Both the position numbers and the translations under genes were made by a program. This document shows, one piece after another, positions 32,248 to 40,760 of a DNA stretch of 64,000 nt. How positions within the stretch are numbered: the first letter of the stretch is position 1; every line of letters begins with the position of its first letter. The notes under the pieces are model-generated. The model saw only the letters and a program-made list of their open reading frames with translations. It was not told the DNA's origin and searched no databases. This DNA is from Cryobacterium sp. PH31-O1 (GTDB lineage: Bacteria; Actinomycetota; Actinomycetes; Actinomycetales; Microbacteriaceae): NCBI RefSeq assembly GCF_030063455.1, contig NZ_JASITB010000001.1:902965-966964 (forward strand). Direction: 5' to 3'.

Positions 32248-33749
32248 TCCATGCCCTCCGCGACCTTGCGCCCACCTGCGAGCTCGACGAACCGTTCCTC
32301 CAGCGTCTTCTGGCCGCGAACATCGTCGATGGTGCCGGCTGCGAGCACCCGGCCCTGCACGATGATGGCGACGTGATCGCACACCCGTTGGATCAGGTCC
32401 ATGCCGTGGCTGGACAGCACGACCGTCCCCCCGGCAGCCACGTATTTCTGCAAAATTTCGGTGACATTGACCGCCGACACCGGGTCGACCGACTCGAACG
32501 GCTCATCGAGCACCAGCACGCGCGGGGAATGAATCATCGCGCAGGCCAGAGCGATCTTCTTGGTCATGCCGGCGGAGTAGTCAGCGACGAGACGGTTGAG
32601 GGCATCCTCGAGGCCGAACGCCGCGGCAAGGTCAGCAGATCGGCTGCGCACCGTGTCGTTGTCGATCCCACGCAGGGTGCCGGCGTAGTAGAGAAGCTGA
32701 GCGCCGGTCAGACGATCAAAGATCCGAAGCCGGTCGGGAAGAACACCGATCACCCGCTTGGCCTCGTTGGGCTTGGCCCAGACATCGATGCCGTGTACCA
32801 GGGCGGTTCCGGCAGTCGGACGCAGCAGCCCGGTGATCATCGACAGGGTCGTGGTTTTTCCGGCACCGTTGGGTCCGACGATGCCGTAGAACGATCCGGC
32901 CCGAACGGTCAGGTCCAGATCCGACACCGCAACGTTGTGGCCGAAGCGTTTGACCAGGCCGCGAGCTTCGATGACAATCGGCACGAGCACAACCGGCATG
33001 ACCACAACCGGCGTGTGCACAATCGGGGCGACCGCAACCGGCGTGTGCACAGCCGGGGCCGCATCCGCTGTCGGCTCCGGCAGGGGCCTCGCTGCTGCCG
33101 TGGAGCCGATCTTTGGCGTGGCTGACGGCTTGTCGACAGGTTGCAGCGAAGGAGCGACCAACACGTTCGGCGGGGTCGTCACCAGTGCGTCACGGGTCGC
33201 GTAGGGTCGCGTCGTCTCGTCGGTTGCATTCTCGGCGAGCACTTTGGCTGTGGCCTTGGCAGCAACAGAGGGTGCTGGTTTCGCTGAGCTAGTCGTCGAC
33301 GTCGATTCAGATGCGGCCGACTTGCCCGCGGCGGGCTTCCGCGCCGCTGGCTTACGCACGGCCGGCTTGCTAACGGCCGGCTTGCTAACGGCCGGCTTAC
33401 GCACGGCCGGCTTACGCACGGCCGGCTTGGCAATTCCGGCTTCGGCGGAGGGCTTTGCCGCAGCAGGCTTCGCCGCCGTCGGCTTGGCTGCGGTCGGCTT
33501 GGCTGCGGTCGGCTTGGCTGCGGTCGGCTTCGCCACCGTTGACTTGGCCGCAGCAGGCTTCGCCGCCGTGGGCTTGGCCGCGGTCGTTGTACGTACGGTC
33601 GGTTTGCGGACCGCCGGCTTGCGCACCGCTGGCTTGGCGGCGGGCGGCGTGCTGACCGCTGGCTTGGCGGTGGGCTGAGCTTTCGATTCGGCAGCGCGGT
33701 CCGCGACGGAGTCGTCGACGGGTTCGGAGTGGGGCGGCACAAAAGTCAC
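32223..33749 (-). CDS. ABC transporter ATPase with a histone-H1-like N-terminal tail, 508 aa
   Basis: ATG 33749. Residues 1-170 are built from AKPAVRKP/AKPTAAKP repeats, rich in Lys, Ala, Pro and Arg, as in the C-terminal tails of bacterial histone-H1-like proteins. A Pro/Val-rich linker follows (HTPVAVAPIVHTPVVVMPVV). Residues ~265-500 are a complete ABC ATPase: GIVGPNGAGKTTTLSMI (Walker A), DYSAGMTKKIALACAM (signature), RVLVLDEPFESVDP (Walker B) and VVLSSHGMD (switch His). Family ATPases usually begin near residue 260 of this protein, so the tail is an addition. An internal start near the ATPase core is possible. Confidence 0.9.
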   Translation of the reverse strand: MTFVPPHSEPVDDSVADRAAESKAQPTAKPAVSTPPAAKPAVRKPAVRKPTVRTTTAAKPTAAKPAAAKSTVAKPTAAKPTAAKPTAAKPTAAKPAAAKPSAEAGIAKPAVRKPAVRKPAVSKPAVSKPAVRKPAARKPAAGKSAASESTSTTSSAKPAPSVAAKATAKVLAENATDETTRPYATRDALVTTPPNVLVAPSLQPVDKPSATPKIGSTAAARPLPEPTADAAPAVHTPVAVAPIVHTPVVVMPVVLVPIVIEARGLVKRFGHNVAVSDLDLTVRAGSFYGIVGPNGAGKTTTLSMITGLLRPTAGTALVHGIDVWAKPNEAKRVIGVLPDRLRIFDRLTGAQLLYYAGTLRGIDNDTVRSRSADLAAAFGLEDALNRLVADYSAGMTKKIALACAMIHSPRVLVLDEPFESVDPVSAVNVTEILQKYVAAGGTVVLSSHGMDLIQRVCDHVAIIVQGRVLAAGTIDDVRGQKTLEERFVELAGGRKVAEGMEWLHNFSD

Positions 33750-34009
33750 TTCGCTAACCTACCAAGGACCGCTGACCGGGGGGCGCGGATGGGCCGGCAG
33801 CACCGGTTTCAACCTGTGAGTACGCTCTACGCCGGGTCACGAAAGGGACACGTGCTGAGCCGTTTCTTCCCTCGGAACGGCCCGACAGGTTATGGTGAGA
33901 TTGACATAACGGTGTGTCTTGACGTGAACATGTGGGTGAATCCTAGGCAAACTCTTCAATACTGATGGGGTTTTCAGGCCTAGCCCCAACCATTCTTGAG
34001 GAGATAATC

Positions 34010-34732
34010 GTGACGACGCACGCAGTCAAAGCACGGGCAGCGAAGACGCAGGTGGTCATTCTCGCGGCCGGCATGGGTAGCCGTCTCGGGCGCTCACTGC
34101 CGAAGCCGCTCACCGAGCTGAACGACGGCCGCACGATCATGCAGCAGCAGTTCGACAACATCGCACACGCCTTCGGCACAGCCGCCAAGGTCACGATCGT
34201 CGTCGGATACAAGCTCGAGCACATCATCGAAGCGTTCCCGCAGGCATCCTTCGTCTACAACGAAGAATACGACCAGACCAACACCTCGAAGAGCCTGCTG
34301 CGTGCCCTGCAGGCCTCGAAACCCGGCGGGGTGCTCTGGATGAACGGCGACGTGGTTTTCGACCCCGCTATTCTCGACCGCGCTGCGGCAATGATGGCTC
34401 GCGATCAGTCCTTCGTTACCGTGAACACCGACAAGGTGTCCGATGAGGAGGTCAAATACACGACGAGTGCCGAGGGTTACATCAAGGAGCTCTCGAAGAC
34501 CGTCAAGGGCGGTCTCGGCGAAGCTGTCGGCATCAACTACGTGTCAGGTGCCGATAAAGCCACCCTCATCCGCCAGCTGAGCAAGGTGGCCGACCAGGAT
34601 TACTTCGAGCGTGGCATTGAGCTCGCGATCGAACAGAACCGCATGCTGGTGGAGCCGGTCAATATCTCCGACTTCTACGCCGTCGAGGTGGACTTTGCCG
34701 AAGACCTCGAGCGCGCCAACCTGTTCGTCTGA
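34010..34732 (+). CDS. Sugar/choline-phosphate nucleotidyltransferase (LicC/GalU-like), 240 aa
   Basis: It starts at GTG 34010 with GAGGAGA at 33998-34003. NTP-transferase signature: QVVILAAGMGSRLGRSLPKPLTEL at residues 13-36, then VTIVVGYKLEHI, NEEYDQTNTSKSLLRAL and VLWMNGDVVFDP. The short length and the 'NxxYxxTNTxxSLxxAL' phrase resemble phosphocholine or glycerol-phosphate cytidylyltransferase-like enzymes (LicC type). It opens the cell-surface polymer block with the TagG/TagH-like exporter, so it probably makes an activated precursor (CDP- or sugar-linked). Confidence 0.8.
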   Translation: MTTHAVKARAAKTQVVILAAGMGSRLGRSLPKPLTELNDGRTIMQQQFDNIAHAFGTAAKVTIVVGYKLEHIIEAFPQASFVYNEEYDQTNTSKSLLRALQASKPGGVLWMNGDVVFDPAILDRAAAMMARDQSFVTVNTDKVSDEEVKYTTSAEGYIKELSKTVKGGLGEAVGINYVSGADKATLIRQLSKVADQDYFERGIELAIEQNRMLVEPVNISDFYAVEVDFAEDLERANLFV

Positions 34733-34836
34733 CCGACAGTCCTGCACCATCCGAAACCCCTGCGCCACGGCGTGGGGGTTTCGTCATCGGCCCCGCTGGC
34801 GCGGAACGCTCCCCGCGCTCCCATACGATAGACCGC

Positions 34837-35637
34837 GTGAGTAGTTACGCCCTGGTGCGCCCCGAACAGCGCACGCCGATCGCCCGGTATCGGCATTCGT
34901 TGTGGTTGCTGACGCAGCGCGACCTGCGGGTGCGCTATTCCACGTCGGTGCTGGGCTACTTCTGGTCCATCCTCGACCCGCTCGTGATGGCCGGCATCTA
35001 CTGGTTCGTATTCACCCAGGTCTTCGAACGCAGCGTCGGTAACGAACCGTACATTGTGTTCCTGCTGGCGGCCCTGCTGCCCTGGATGTGGTTCAACGGT
35101 GCGGTCTCGGACTGTACCCGGGCTTTTCTGCGCGAGGCAAAGCTCATCCGCTCGACGCGGATACCCCGCACCATCTGGGTGAACCGCCTGGTGCTGTCCA
35201 AGGGCATAGAGTTTCTGGCGTCCATCCCGGTGCTGGTGCTGTTCGCTATTTTGTACGGTGCCGAACTCAACATCGACGCCGTGTTCTTTCCCCTCGCCAT
35301 TGTGATCCAGGCAATGTTGACCGCGGGCGTCGGACTGCTGGTCGCCCCGCTCGTGGTGTTCTTCCGCGACCTGGAACGGGCCGTCAAGCTCATCCTGCGT
35401 TTTCTGTTCTACGCCTCTCCCATTATCTATGGCACCACCGACTTACCGCCCGAGTTGCATTTCTGGGCAGCGTTCAATCCGCTCAGCGGCATTTTCAGTC
35501 TCTATCGGGCAGCCTTCTTTCCCGAACAACTGGACTGGTTTGCCGTCAGCATCAGTGTGGTCATGTCCCTCGTCTTCCTCGGGCTCGGATTGCTGGTCTT
35601 CCGTCGCACCGAACGCGCCGTGTTGAAGGAGATCTAA
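34837..35637 (+). CDS. Polysaccharide/teichoic acid ABC export permease (Wzm/TagG-like), 266 aa
   Basis: It starts at GTG 34837. Typical opening TPIARYRHSLWLLTQRDLRVRYSTSVLGYFWSILDPLVMAGIYWFVFTQVF, then AALLPWMWFNGAVSDCTRAFLREAKLIRSTRIPRTIWVNR. Six hydrophobic segments. This is the ABC-2 permease of polysaccharide-export transporters. The ATPase gene overlaps its stop codon (ATG within TAATG). Confidence 0.9.
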   Translation: MSSYALVRPEQRTPIARYRHSLWLLTQRDLRVRYSTSVLGYFWSILDPLVMAGIYWFVFTQVFERSVGNEPYIVFLLAALLPWMWFNGAVSDCTRAFLREAKLIRSTRIPRTIWVNRLVLSKGIEFLASIPVLVLFAILYGAELNIDAVFFPLAIVIQAMLTAGVGLLVAPLVVFFRDLERAVKLILRFLFYASPIIYGTTDLPPELHFWAAFNPLSGIFSLYRAAFFPEQLDWFAVSISVVMSLVFLGLGLLVFRRTERAVLKEI

Positions 35638-36407
35638 TGACGCAGGTGACGTCGCCGCCGATAGTCGCACCGGTGATCTCGCTGCGGGATGTCGGCATCC
35701 GCTTTCGCCGAAATCGGCGGGGGCGTCGCAATTTCAAGGACCTGTTCGGTACGAGCAGAAGGCGCAGCCGGCCCGGCGAGTTCTGGGCCCTGCAGCACGT
35801 GACCTTTACCGTGCAACCGGGCGAGGCCATCGGTGTCGTCGGTCGTAACGGTCAGGGCAAGTCCACCTTGCTCAAACTCGTCACCGGGGTCGTGCTGCCC
35901 GACGAAGGATCGGTGCATGTCACCGAGGGTGTTGCGCCACTGATCGAGATCACGGGCGGGTTCGTCGACGACCTGAGCGTGCGCGACAACGTCTACCTGA
36001 CGGCGGGTCTGCACGGCATGACCCGCAAACAGATCACCGAACGCTTTGACGAGATCATCGAATTCGCCGAGATCGCCGATTTCATCGATACGCCGTACAA
36101 GCACCTGTCCAGCGGGATGAAGGTGCGGATCGCTTTCGCGGTGATTTCCCGGTTGGAGGAACCGATCCTGCTGGTCGATGAGGTTCTAGCCGTCGGCGAC
36201 AAGGCCTTTCGGGAGAAATGCTACCGCCGCATCGAAGAACTTCTGGCCGGCGGTCGCACGTTGTTCATCGTCTCGCACAACGAGCGCGACCTGCGGCGCT
36301 TTTGCACCAGGGGGCTCTACCTCGACAAGGGCGACCTGGTGCTCGACGCGCCGATCACCGACGTGCTCGCCCGGTACAACGCTGACTACGGCGTCAAACC
36401 TGCCTGA
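35637..36407 (+). CDS. Polysaccharide/teichoic acid ABC export ATPase (Wzt/TagH-like), 256 aa
   Basis: ATG 35637 with AAGGAG at 35626-35631. Walker A VVGRNGQGKSTLLKLVTG, signature YKHLSSGMKVRIAFAVI, Walker B PILLVDEVLAVGDKAFREKC and switch FIVSHNERD. The 'LVDEVLAVGD..F..KC' phrase and 'LIEITGGFVDDLSVRDNVYL' are specific for polymer-export ATPases. It lacks the C-terminal carbohydrate-binding domain of O-antigen Wzt, as in TagH-like proteins. Its last 22 bases overlap the convergent XRE gene. Confidence 0.93.
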   Translation: MTQVTSPPIVAPVISLRDVGIRFRRNRRGRRNFKDLFGTSRRRSRPGEFWALQHVTFTVQPGEAIGVVGRNGQGKSTLLKLVTGVVLPDEGSVHVTEGVAPLIEITGGFVDDLSVRDNVYLTAGLHGMTRKQITERFDEIIEFAEIADFIDTPYKHLSSGMKVRIAFAVISRLEEPILLVDEVLAVGDKAFREKCYRRIEELLAGGRTLFIVSHNERDLRRFCTRGLYLDKGDLVLDAPITDVLARYNADYGVKPA

Positions 36408-36724
36408 CCCTCATCGAGCCGTCGATGCACCGGGTTGTCCTGTGATCGACGAAATTCAATCGCGAGGTAGCCGTCGTGGGTCGGCGGCAGTTGCTCGACG
36501 GCCAGACCGGCAACGAGCTCACTGAATTCGAGTTGCAGCACGGCCGCAACTCGAATGAGCGTGTACATCGTGGGATTGCCGCAGCCCCGGTCGATTCGGG
36601 CGTAATTGGACACGTTGAGTCCGGCCCGCAGGGCAACGTCCTGCTGATTGAGCGCGAGCGCCAGGCGGCGCTCCCGTAGGCGGAGTCCGAGCAGTCGGGA
36701 CGCTTCTGACTTAGGCGCAAGCAT
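36386..36724 (-). CDS. XRE-family HTH regulator, 112 aa
   Basis: ATG 36724. The HTH is at residues 14-70: LRLRERRLALALNQQDVALRAGLNVSNYARIDRGCGNPTMYTLIRVAAVLQLEFSELVAGL. The C-terminus is short and polar. It is convergent to the ATPase gene and divergent from the next, and may control the 36817 gene. No inducer can be named. Confidence 0.88.
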   Translation of the reverse strand: MLAPKSEASRLLGLRLRERRLALALNQQDVALRAGLNVSNYARIDRGCGNPTMYTLIRVAAVLQLEFSELVAGLAVEQLPPTHDGYLAIEFRRSQDNPVHRRLDEGQAGLTP

Positions 36725-36816
36725 TCCTCATTTGTAGCGGCACAGGTGAGTCTTGACTAGCGGGTGGACAATTCGTGAAAGGTAGTATTTGTAGACGGGC
36801 GCGAGAAAGGCGACGA

Positions 36817-37662
36817 ATGGCCAGGAAGAGTACACCGATGTTGTCGTCGACGGGCGGCACTCCGCAGGGCGGCGCACTACCGACCGGATTCGTCAAGGGT
36901 TTCGATCGAGTCCTGGCCATCCACCGGCCCGTCGTGCTCGCGCACATCCGCAGCATCCGACGTCGCAATCCTTACGCTTCCCCCGAGCAAATCGTGCGCA
37001 TCCTGGAAAAGCGCTACGTCGCAGCGGTCACGACCGGCGGTGCCGCCGTCGGCGCCACCGCGGTAATTCCCGGCGTCGGTACCGGAATCACCCTCGCGCT
37101 CTCCGGCGTGGAGACCGCGGGTTTTCTCGAAGCGACGGCCCTGTTCACCCAGTCGGTGAGCGAGGTACACGGCATCGCCGTTGACGACCCCGACCGTGCC
37201 CGCGCCCTCGTCATGACCATGATGCTGGGCCGGGAAGGCAGCGACCTGGTCCGCCAGCTCGCCGGGCAGGTGACCGGCTCGGGAACGGCACGAACCACGT
37301 ACTGGGGTGAGCTGATCACCAACAGTTTGCCCCGGGCCATTCTCGGCCCCCTCACCGACCGGTTGAAGAGTGCTTTTCTGCGGCAATTCGCCACCCGGGG
37401 CAGCGCCAGCCTGCTCGGCAAGGCCCTGCCGTTCGGCATCGGAGCGGTGATCGGCGGTGCCGGAAACCACATTCTGGGCAATAAGGTCATGCATGCGTCA
37501 CGGCTTGCCTTCGGTCCGGCACCAGCCGGATTCCAGCCGGATCTAGACCCGCGCGTGCGGGAGATCTCGGTTCGCGAAAAGCGCGGGGGCAAATTGGTAC
37601 GGGCCGTATTGGCCGAGCCGCCGGCATCGGCTTCACCGTCGACGGAACCTACAGAGCGCTAA
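36817..37662 (+). CDS. Hypothetical membrane-associated protein with Gly-rich helices, 281 aa
   Basis: I start at ATG 36817 behind GAGAAAGG; ATG 36775 in frame is an alternative. N-terminal region RVLAIHRPVVLAHIRSIRRRNPYASPEQIVRILEKRYVAAV, then Gly/Ala helices TTGGAAVGATAVIPGVGTGITLALSGVETAGFLEATALFTQSVSEVHG and LLGKALPFGIGAVIGGAGNHILGNKVM. The Gly-rich helix pairs resemble EcsC-type or membrane-inserting proteins, but I do not claim that family. Function unknown. Confidence 0.7.
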   Translation: MARKSTPMLSSTGGTPQGGALPTGFVKGFDRVLAIHRPVVLAHIRSIRRRNPYASPEQIVRILEKRYVAAVTTGGAAVGATAVIPGVGTGITLALSGVETAGFLEATALFTQSVSEVHGIAVDDPDRARALVMTMMLGREGSDLVRQLAGQVTGSGTARTTYWGELITNSLPRAILGPLTDRLKSAFLRQFATRGSASLLGKALPFGIGAVIGGAGNHILGNKVMHASRLAFGPAPAGFQPDLDPRVREISVREKRGGKLVRAVLAEPPASASPSTEPTER

Positions 37663-37680
37663 CGCGTCAGGCGGTTGATT

Positions 37681-37737
37681 GCTGCTCGCCCGCGCGCGGG
37701 CTGCTCGTGCTGCCGACCCGCTAGGCGCGCGAGCAGC
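37681..37737. terminator. Hairpin between convergent genes
   Basis: GCTGCTCGC (37681-37689) pairs with GCGAGCAGC (37729-37737). A second copy of GGCTGCTCG at 37700-37707 and CGCGCGCGGG add competing stems. No clear T-tract. Its place between the converging 36817 gene and the glycerophosphotransferase gene suggests a shared terminator. Confidence 0.4.
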
Positions 37738-37754
37738 ATGTGGTCGCGCCGACG

Positions 37755-39032
37755 TTACTTCTCGTCGCCCGGAATCAAGGTGGGACCGGGAAGGATCGCC
37801 ACATCGTGGTCGTGCACCGCCGCGAACCTGTCCCACTCGTCCATCAGGTGTTGCACTGCCGCATGCAGCCGTTCCGTCGCGACGCCGGGGGCGGTGTCGC
37901 CGAAATAGCGCTGCACCCAGCCCTGCAGCCGTTCCACCGCCGCGTCATCGTGGCTGAGGCGGTCGACTTGTGCCACGATATCGGCGGCCTGCTCGGCTGG
38001 CAGCCACTCGCAGTCGGAGAGGTACCCGCTGGTATCGATCACGGCCGTCGGGTTCACCGGTCGGGTGATGATGAGTGGCTTTCCGGTGGCGAGGCGGTCG
38101 TAGACCATGGCGGAGATGTCGACGATGGCGACATCCGCTGCGGCGAGCTGCCAGCCGAGGTCGGGGCCGGAGTCGTAAACGTGCTGCGCGGTCACATCGC
38201 GGGCGTTCGCCGCGGCGATGGCAGCGATGATGGCCTTGTTGGCCGCACCGTAGAGGTGGTCGACGACGCCGCTGCGCGGGTGCGGTCGGTAGATGACGCG
38301 GTGCGCGCCTGTGGCCAGCAGAGCCGTGACAAGCGCGACCCCGTGGGTCGCGACAGAGCCGTACGCGGCGGCGGCGCGGTCACCCTCCCAGGTGGGTGCA
38401 TAGAGCACGACCTGGCGTTCATCGGGACGGTAGGGCAGCTCACCGCTGAAATAGTCGGCCTGGGGGCGCCCGATCTTGATGGCGCGCTTGTCGAAGTCGT
38501 AGTCCCAAAGCACCCGGTCGAGTCGGGCCAACGCGGCGTCCCCGGCGACGAATGAATAGTCGTAGGCCTTGAACTGGTTGGTAATCATGTACATCTTGTC
38601 GCTCTCACCGTGGTTGATGAAAACGTGCCAGCAACGCCCGTAACGCATCATCTGGAAATTGCGCGGGTTTTGGTTGACGTAGAACACGATGCGGATGTCC
38701 TGCTCAGCGACGATCTGTTCCAACTGGGGTACCGTGCGCGCGTAGGCGACCGGGATCGGTGATTCGTCCATGAGCTTGAGGGTGCCGCCGCCGGTGCGGC
38801 TGAGCACGAGTACCGGCCAGGTTTTGGCGAGTGTGGCCAGCGGCTGGTACCACTGCCGCATCTGGTACATGTTGACTGGTCCGTCGGCAAAGTACACGGC
38901 GATCTTGAAGTGGTTGTCTGCGCGCAGCTCCCGCAGTTTCAGCGGGCCGCGGAGCCTGTGCTGGGCCTTGCGGGAAGCCACAACATCCCTGACCAGTTTG
39001 ACTCCACGCCTGATGTCTTTGCGAATTACCAC
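37755..39032 (-). CDS. CDP-glycerol:poly(glycerophosphate) glycerophosphotransferase-like (TagF/TagB), 425 aa
   Basis: ATG 39032. Glycerophosphotransferase pattern in the C-terminal half: WHVFINHGESDKMYM, YDYSFVAGDAALARL, KIGRPQADYF, RQVVLYAPTWEGDRAAAAYGS, HRVIYRPHPRSGV, and LAAADVAIVDISAMVYDRLATGKPLIITRPVN. 'HGxS/D', 'YAPTWxG', 'RPHP' and 'D.S...YD....KP' are the recognised motifs. It links the nearby Wzm/Wzt exporter to a teichoic-acid-like or poly-alditol-phosphate wall polymer. Confidence 0.9.
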   Translation of the reverse strand: MVIRKDIRRGVKLVRDVVASRKAQHRLRGPLKLRELRADNHFKIAVYFADGPVNMYQMRQWYQPLATLAKTWPVLVLSRTGGGTLKLMDESPIPVAYARTVPQLEQIVAEQDIRIVFYVNQNPRNFQMMRYGRCWHVFINHGESDKMYMITNQFKAYDYSFVAGDAALARLDRVLWDYDFDKRAIKIGRPQADYFSGELPYRPDERQVVLYAPTWEGDRAAAAYGSVATHGVALVTALLATGAHRVIYRPHPRSGVVDHLYGAANKAIIAAIAAANARDVTAQHVYDSGPDLGWQLAAADVAIVDISAMVYDRLATGKPLIITRPVNPTAVIDTSGYLSDCEWLPAEQAADIVAQVDRLSHDDAAVERLQGWVQRYFGDTAPGVATERLHAAVQHLMDEWDRFAAVHDHDVAILPGPTLIPGDEK

Positions 39033-39051
39033 CGAATAAGACTACCTTTCG

Positions 39052-39945
39052 TTAGATGATCGGCGGTCGCCCCGCGCGCGTCATGCGCCAGACCGTGCGC
39101 GCTCGCAGCGGATGCCTCGGTCCCGGGTCGCTTCGCCACCCTTCGCGCCAGCCGCCGAACCAGGCGCGCAGGGCCGGCCGATTGCCTGGCCCCCAGCGGA
39201 GCACCTGGATGGCCGTCCAGGAGCCGACGTACAGCGGCACGAACAGGGCCGGGAGGTTGCGGCGGGCCAGCCAGACCCGGTTGCGGGCGTTCAGCCGGTA
39301 GTAGTCGGCGTGCCGGGTCGGCAGAATGACCGGATGGTTGGCGACCAGGTCGCCGGCATACCAGGCGACCCGACCCTGATCCCAGACCCGCCAGGCCAAC
39401 TCAATGCCTTCGTGGGCGTAGAAGAACGGTTCGGCCCAGCCGCCGGTCGCGTCGAAGACGCTGCGCGGCAGTAGCACGGCACCCTCCCAGACCGAGAACA
39501 CCGGTCCGGGAGTGGTGGCCTCACCCTTACGGATGCGGGGAATCCACCGCCGCGGCGACGAAACCCCCGTCGGGTCTTCGACCCGCGGCTGGAGCAGCCC
39601 GATGGTCGGGTCGGCGCGCAGTTGCGCGATCGCGTCGCGGAGAAAGTGTGGGTCGGGGATGCTCGCGTCGTCGTCGAGAAAGAACAGGTAGTCTCCGGTA
39701 ACCCGGGGCACCCCGCGGTTGCGGCCGGCCGGTATGCCGAGGTTGGTCGGCAGGGCAAGCGTCTGCACGCCGCCGGGCAGATCGGCCGGCTGCCAGCCGT
39801 TGCCGACACAGACCACGTCGAGGGTCACCTCCTGCTGGGCCAGCACCGAGCGGATGCCCCGATCAAGATCCGCCGGCCGGGTGCCCTGGGTGAGAACCAC
39901 GACTCCGACGGTGGGCGGGTCGGCGTCAGCTTTAGGAACGGACAC
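39052..39945 (-). CDS. Glycosyltransferase family 2, 297 aa
   Basis: It starts at GTG 39945, overlapping the next upstream gene by 14 bases. GT-A fold: VGVVVLTQGTRPADLDRGIRSVLAQ, LPTNLGIPAGRNRGV, YLFFLDDDASIPDPHFL (DxD), WEGAVLLPRSVFDATGGW, YAHEGIELAWRVWDQG. No transmembrane segment. Part of the wall polymer block; sugar donor unknown. Confidence 0.9.
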   Translation of the reverse strand: MSVPKADADPPTVGVVVLTQGTRPADLDRGIRSVLAQQEVTLDVVCVGNGWQPADLPGGVQTLALPTNLGIPAGRNRGVPRVTGDYLFFLDDDASIPDPHFLRDAIAQLRADPTIGLLQPRVEDPTGVSSPRRWIPRIRKGEATTPGPVFSVWEGAVLLPRSVFDATGGWAEPFFYAHEGIELAWRVWDQGRVAWYAGDLVANHPVILPTRHADYYRLNARNRVWLARRNLPALFVPLYVGSWTAIQVLRWGPGNRPALRAWFGGWREGWRSDPGPRHPLRARTVWRMTRAGRPPII

Positions 39946-40756
39946 GCTTGGACGCCATGATGGCCACGAAATGTCCGATGAGTGACAGAAATGCGAGCGG
40001 TACCAGAACGATGAGCACGGCCCGGTCGACGAGCGGCTGCCCGAGGAACAGTCCGATCACGGCCGCGACGAAGATGACCATGGTCAGTTCGACCGAATGG
40101 TACAGCCGATGGAAGGGCACGAAACGGGCGAGTCGGCGCACCCGGGCGATCATGCTCGAGGTCGGTGTCTTCTCGCCGTGGGTGTCGGCGAGCTTCGTCA
40201 AGCCGGCGTTGGCCCGCGCAACGTGCACCATATCGTTGAGGGCTTTGTTCAGCACGATGATGAGGGCGAGCAGCAGCGCCAGGCTGGTCCACAGAAAATC
40301 GTCGGGCGATTCAAATGGGTAGGCGGCCGCGCGAAAGCCCAGCGCGATGGGGATGAGGGATTCGGTGGAGTAGTGACCGACCTTGTCGAGGAACACCCCG
40401 GCCGGCGAGGAGGTGCCGCGCCAGCGCGCCACTTCACCGTCGCTGCAGTCGATGAGCATCTGTACCTGGCTCAGCGCGAGCGCCAGCAGGGCGCCCCAAA
40501 TTCCAGGGATCAACAGTGCGGCGGCGGTCGACCAACCAGCCAGGATCATGAGCGCGGTCACACCATTGGCCGAGATACGGGTCTTCAGCAGCATCCAAGT
40601 GAGGAACGGCGACAGGTCACGCAGGTACAGGCTCGCCGTCCAGTGCTCGGCGTTGGCGCGCAGGCGCACCTCTGGAGGCTGCGCGACCGCGCGCAGCTGG
40701 GCGATCGACTCCGGTCGGGCCGGCCGGTCGGGCGAGATCTGGGGCGAACTGGTCAT
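39932..40756 (-). CDS. CDP-alcohol phosphatidyltransferase family protein, 274 aa
   Basis: ATG 40756. The CDP-alcohol motif is at residues ~103-130: CSDGEVARWRGTSSPAGVFLDKVGHYS. In the usual DG(x2)AR(x8)G(x3)D(x3)D pattern the last Asp is here His (DKVGH). Five to six hydrophobic segments. Family enzymes transfer an alcohol phosphate from a CDP-linked donor. In this cluster it may attach glycerol-, inositol- or sugar-phosphate to a lipid or polymer. The Asp-to-His change is found in some subfamilies, so activity is not excluded. Confidence 0.85.
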   Translation of the reverse strand: MTSSPQISPDRPARPESIAQLRAVAQPPEVRLRANAEHWTASLYLRDLSPFLTWMLLKTRISANGVTALMILAGWSTAAALLIPGIWGALLALALSQVQMLIDCSDGEVARWRGTSSPAGVFLDKVGHYSTESLIPIALGFRAAAYPFESPDDFLWTSLALLLALIIVLNKALNDMVHVARANAGLTKLADTHGEKTPTSSMIARVRRLARFVPFHRLYHSVELTMVIFVAAVIGLFLGQPLVDRAVLIVLVPLAFLSLIGHFVAIMASKRVRS

Positions 40757-40760
40757 CTGC

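Noticed and set aside
33244..33678. Plus-strand frame with FAAVGLAAVGL-type repeats
   Set aside because: It is the antisense image of the AKPTAAKP repeats in the ABC ATPase tail; the sense frame continues into a complete ATPase.
33901..33950. TTGACA at 33901 and TTGACG at 33919 as promoters for the polymer cluster
   Set aside because: No good -10 element lies at 16-18 bases from either; a promoter is likely in this gap, but I cannot place it.
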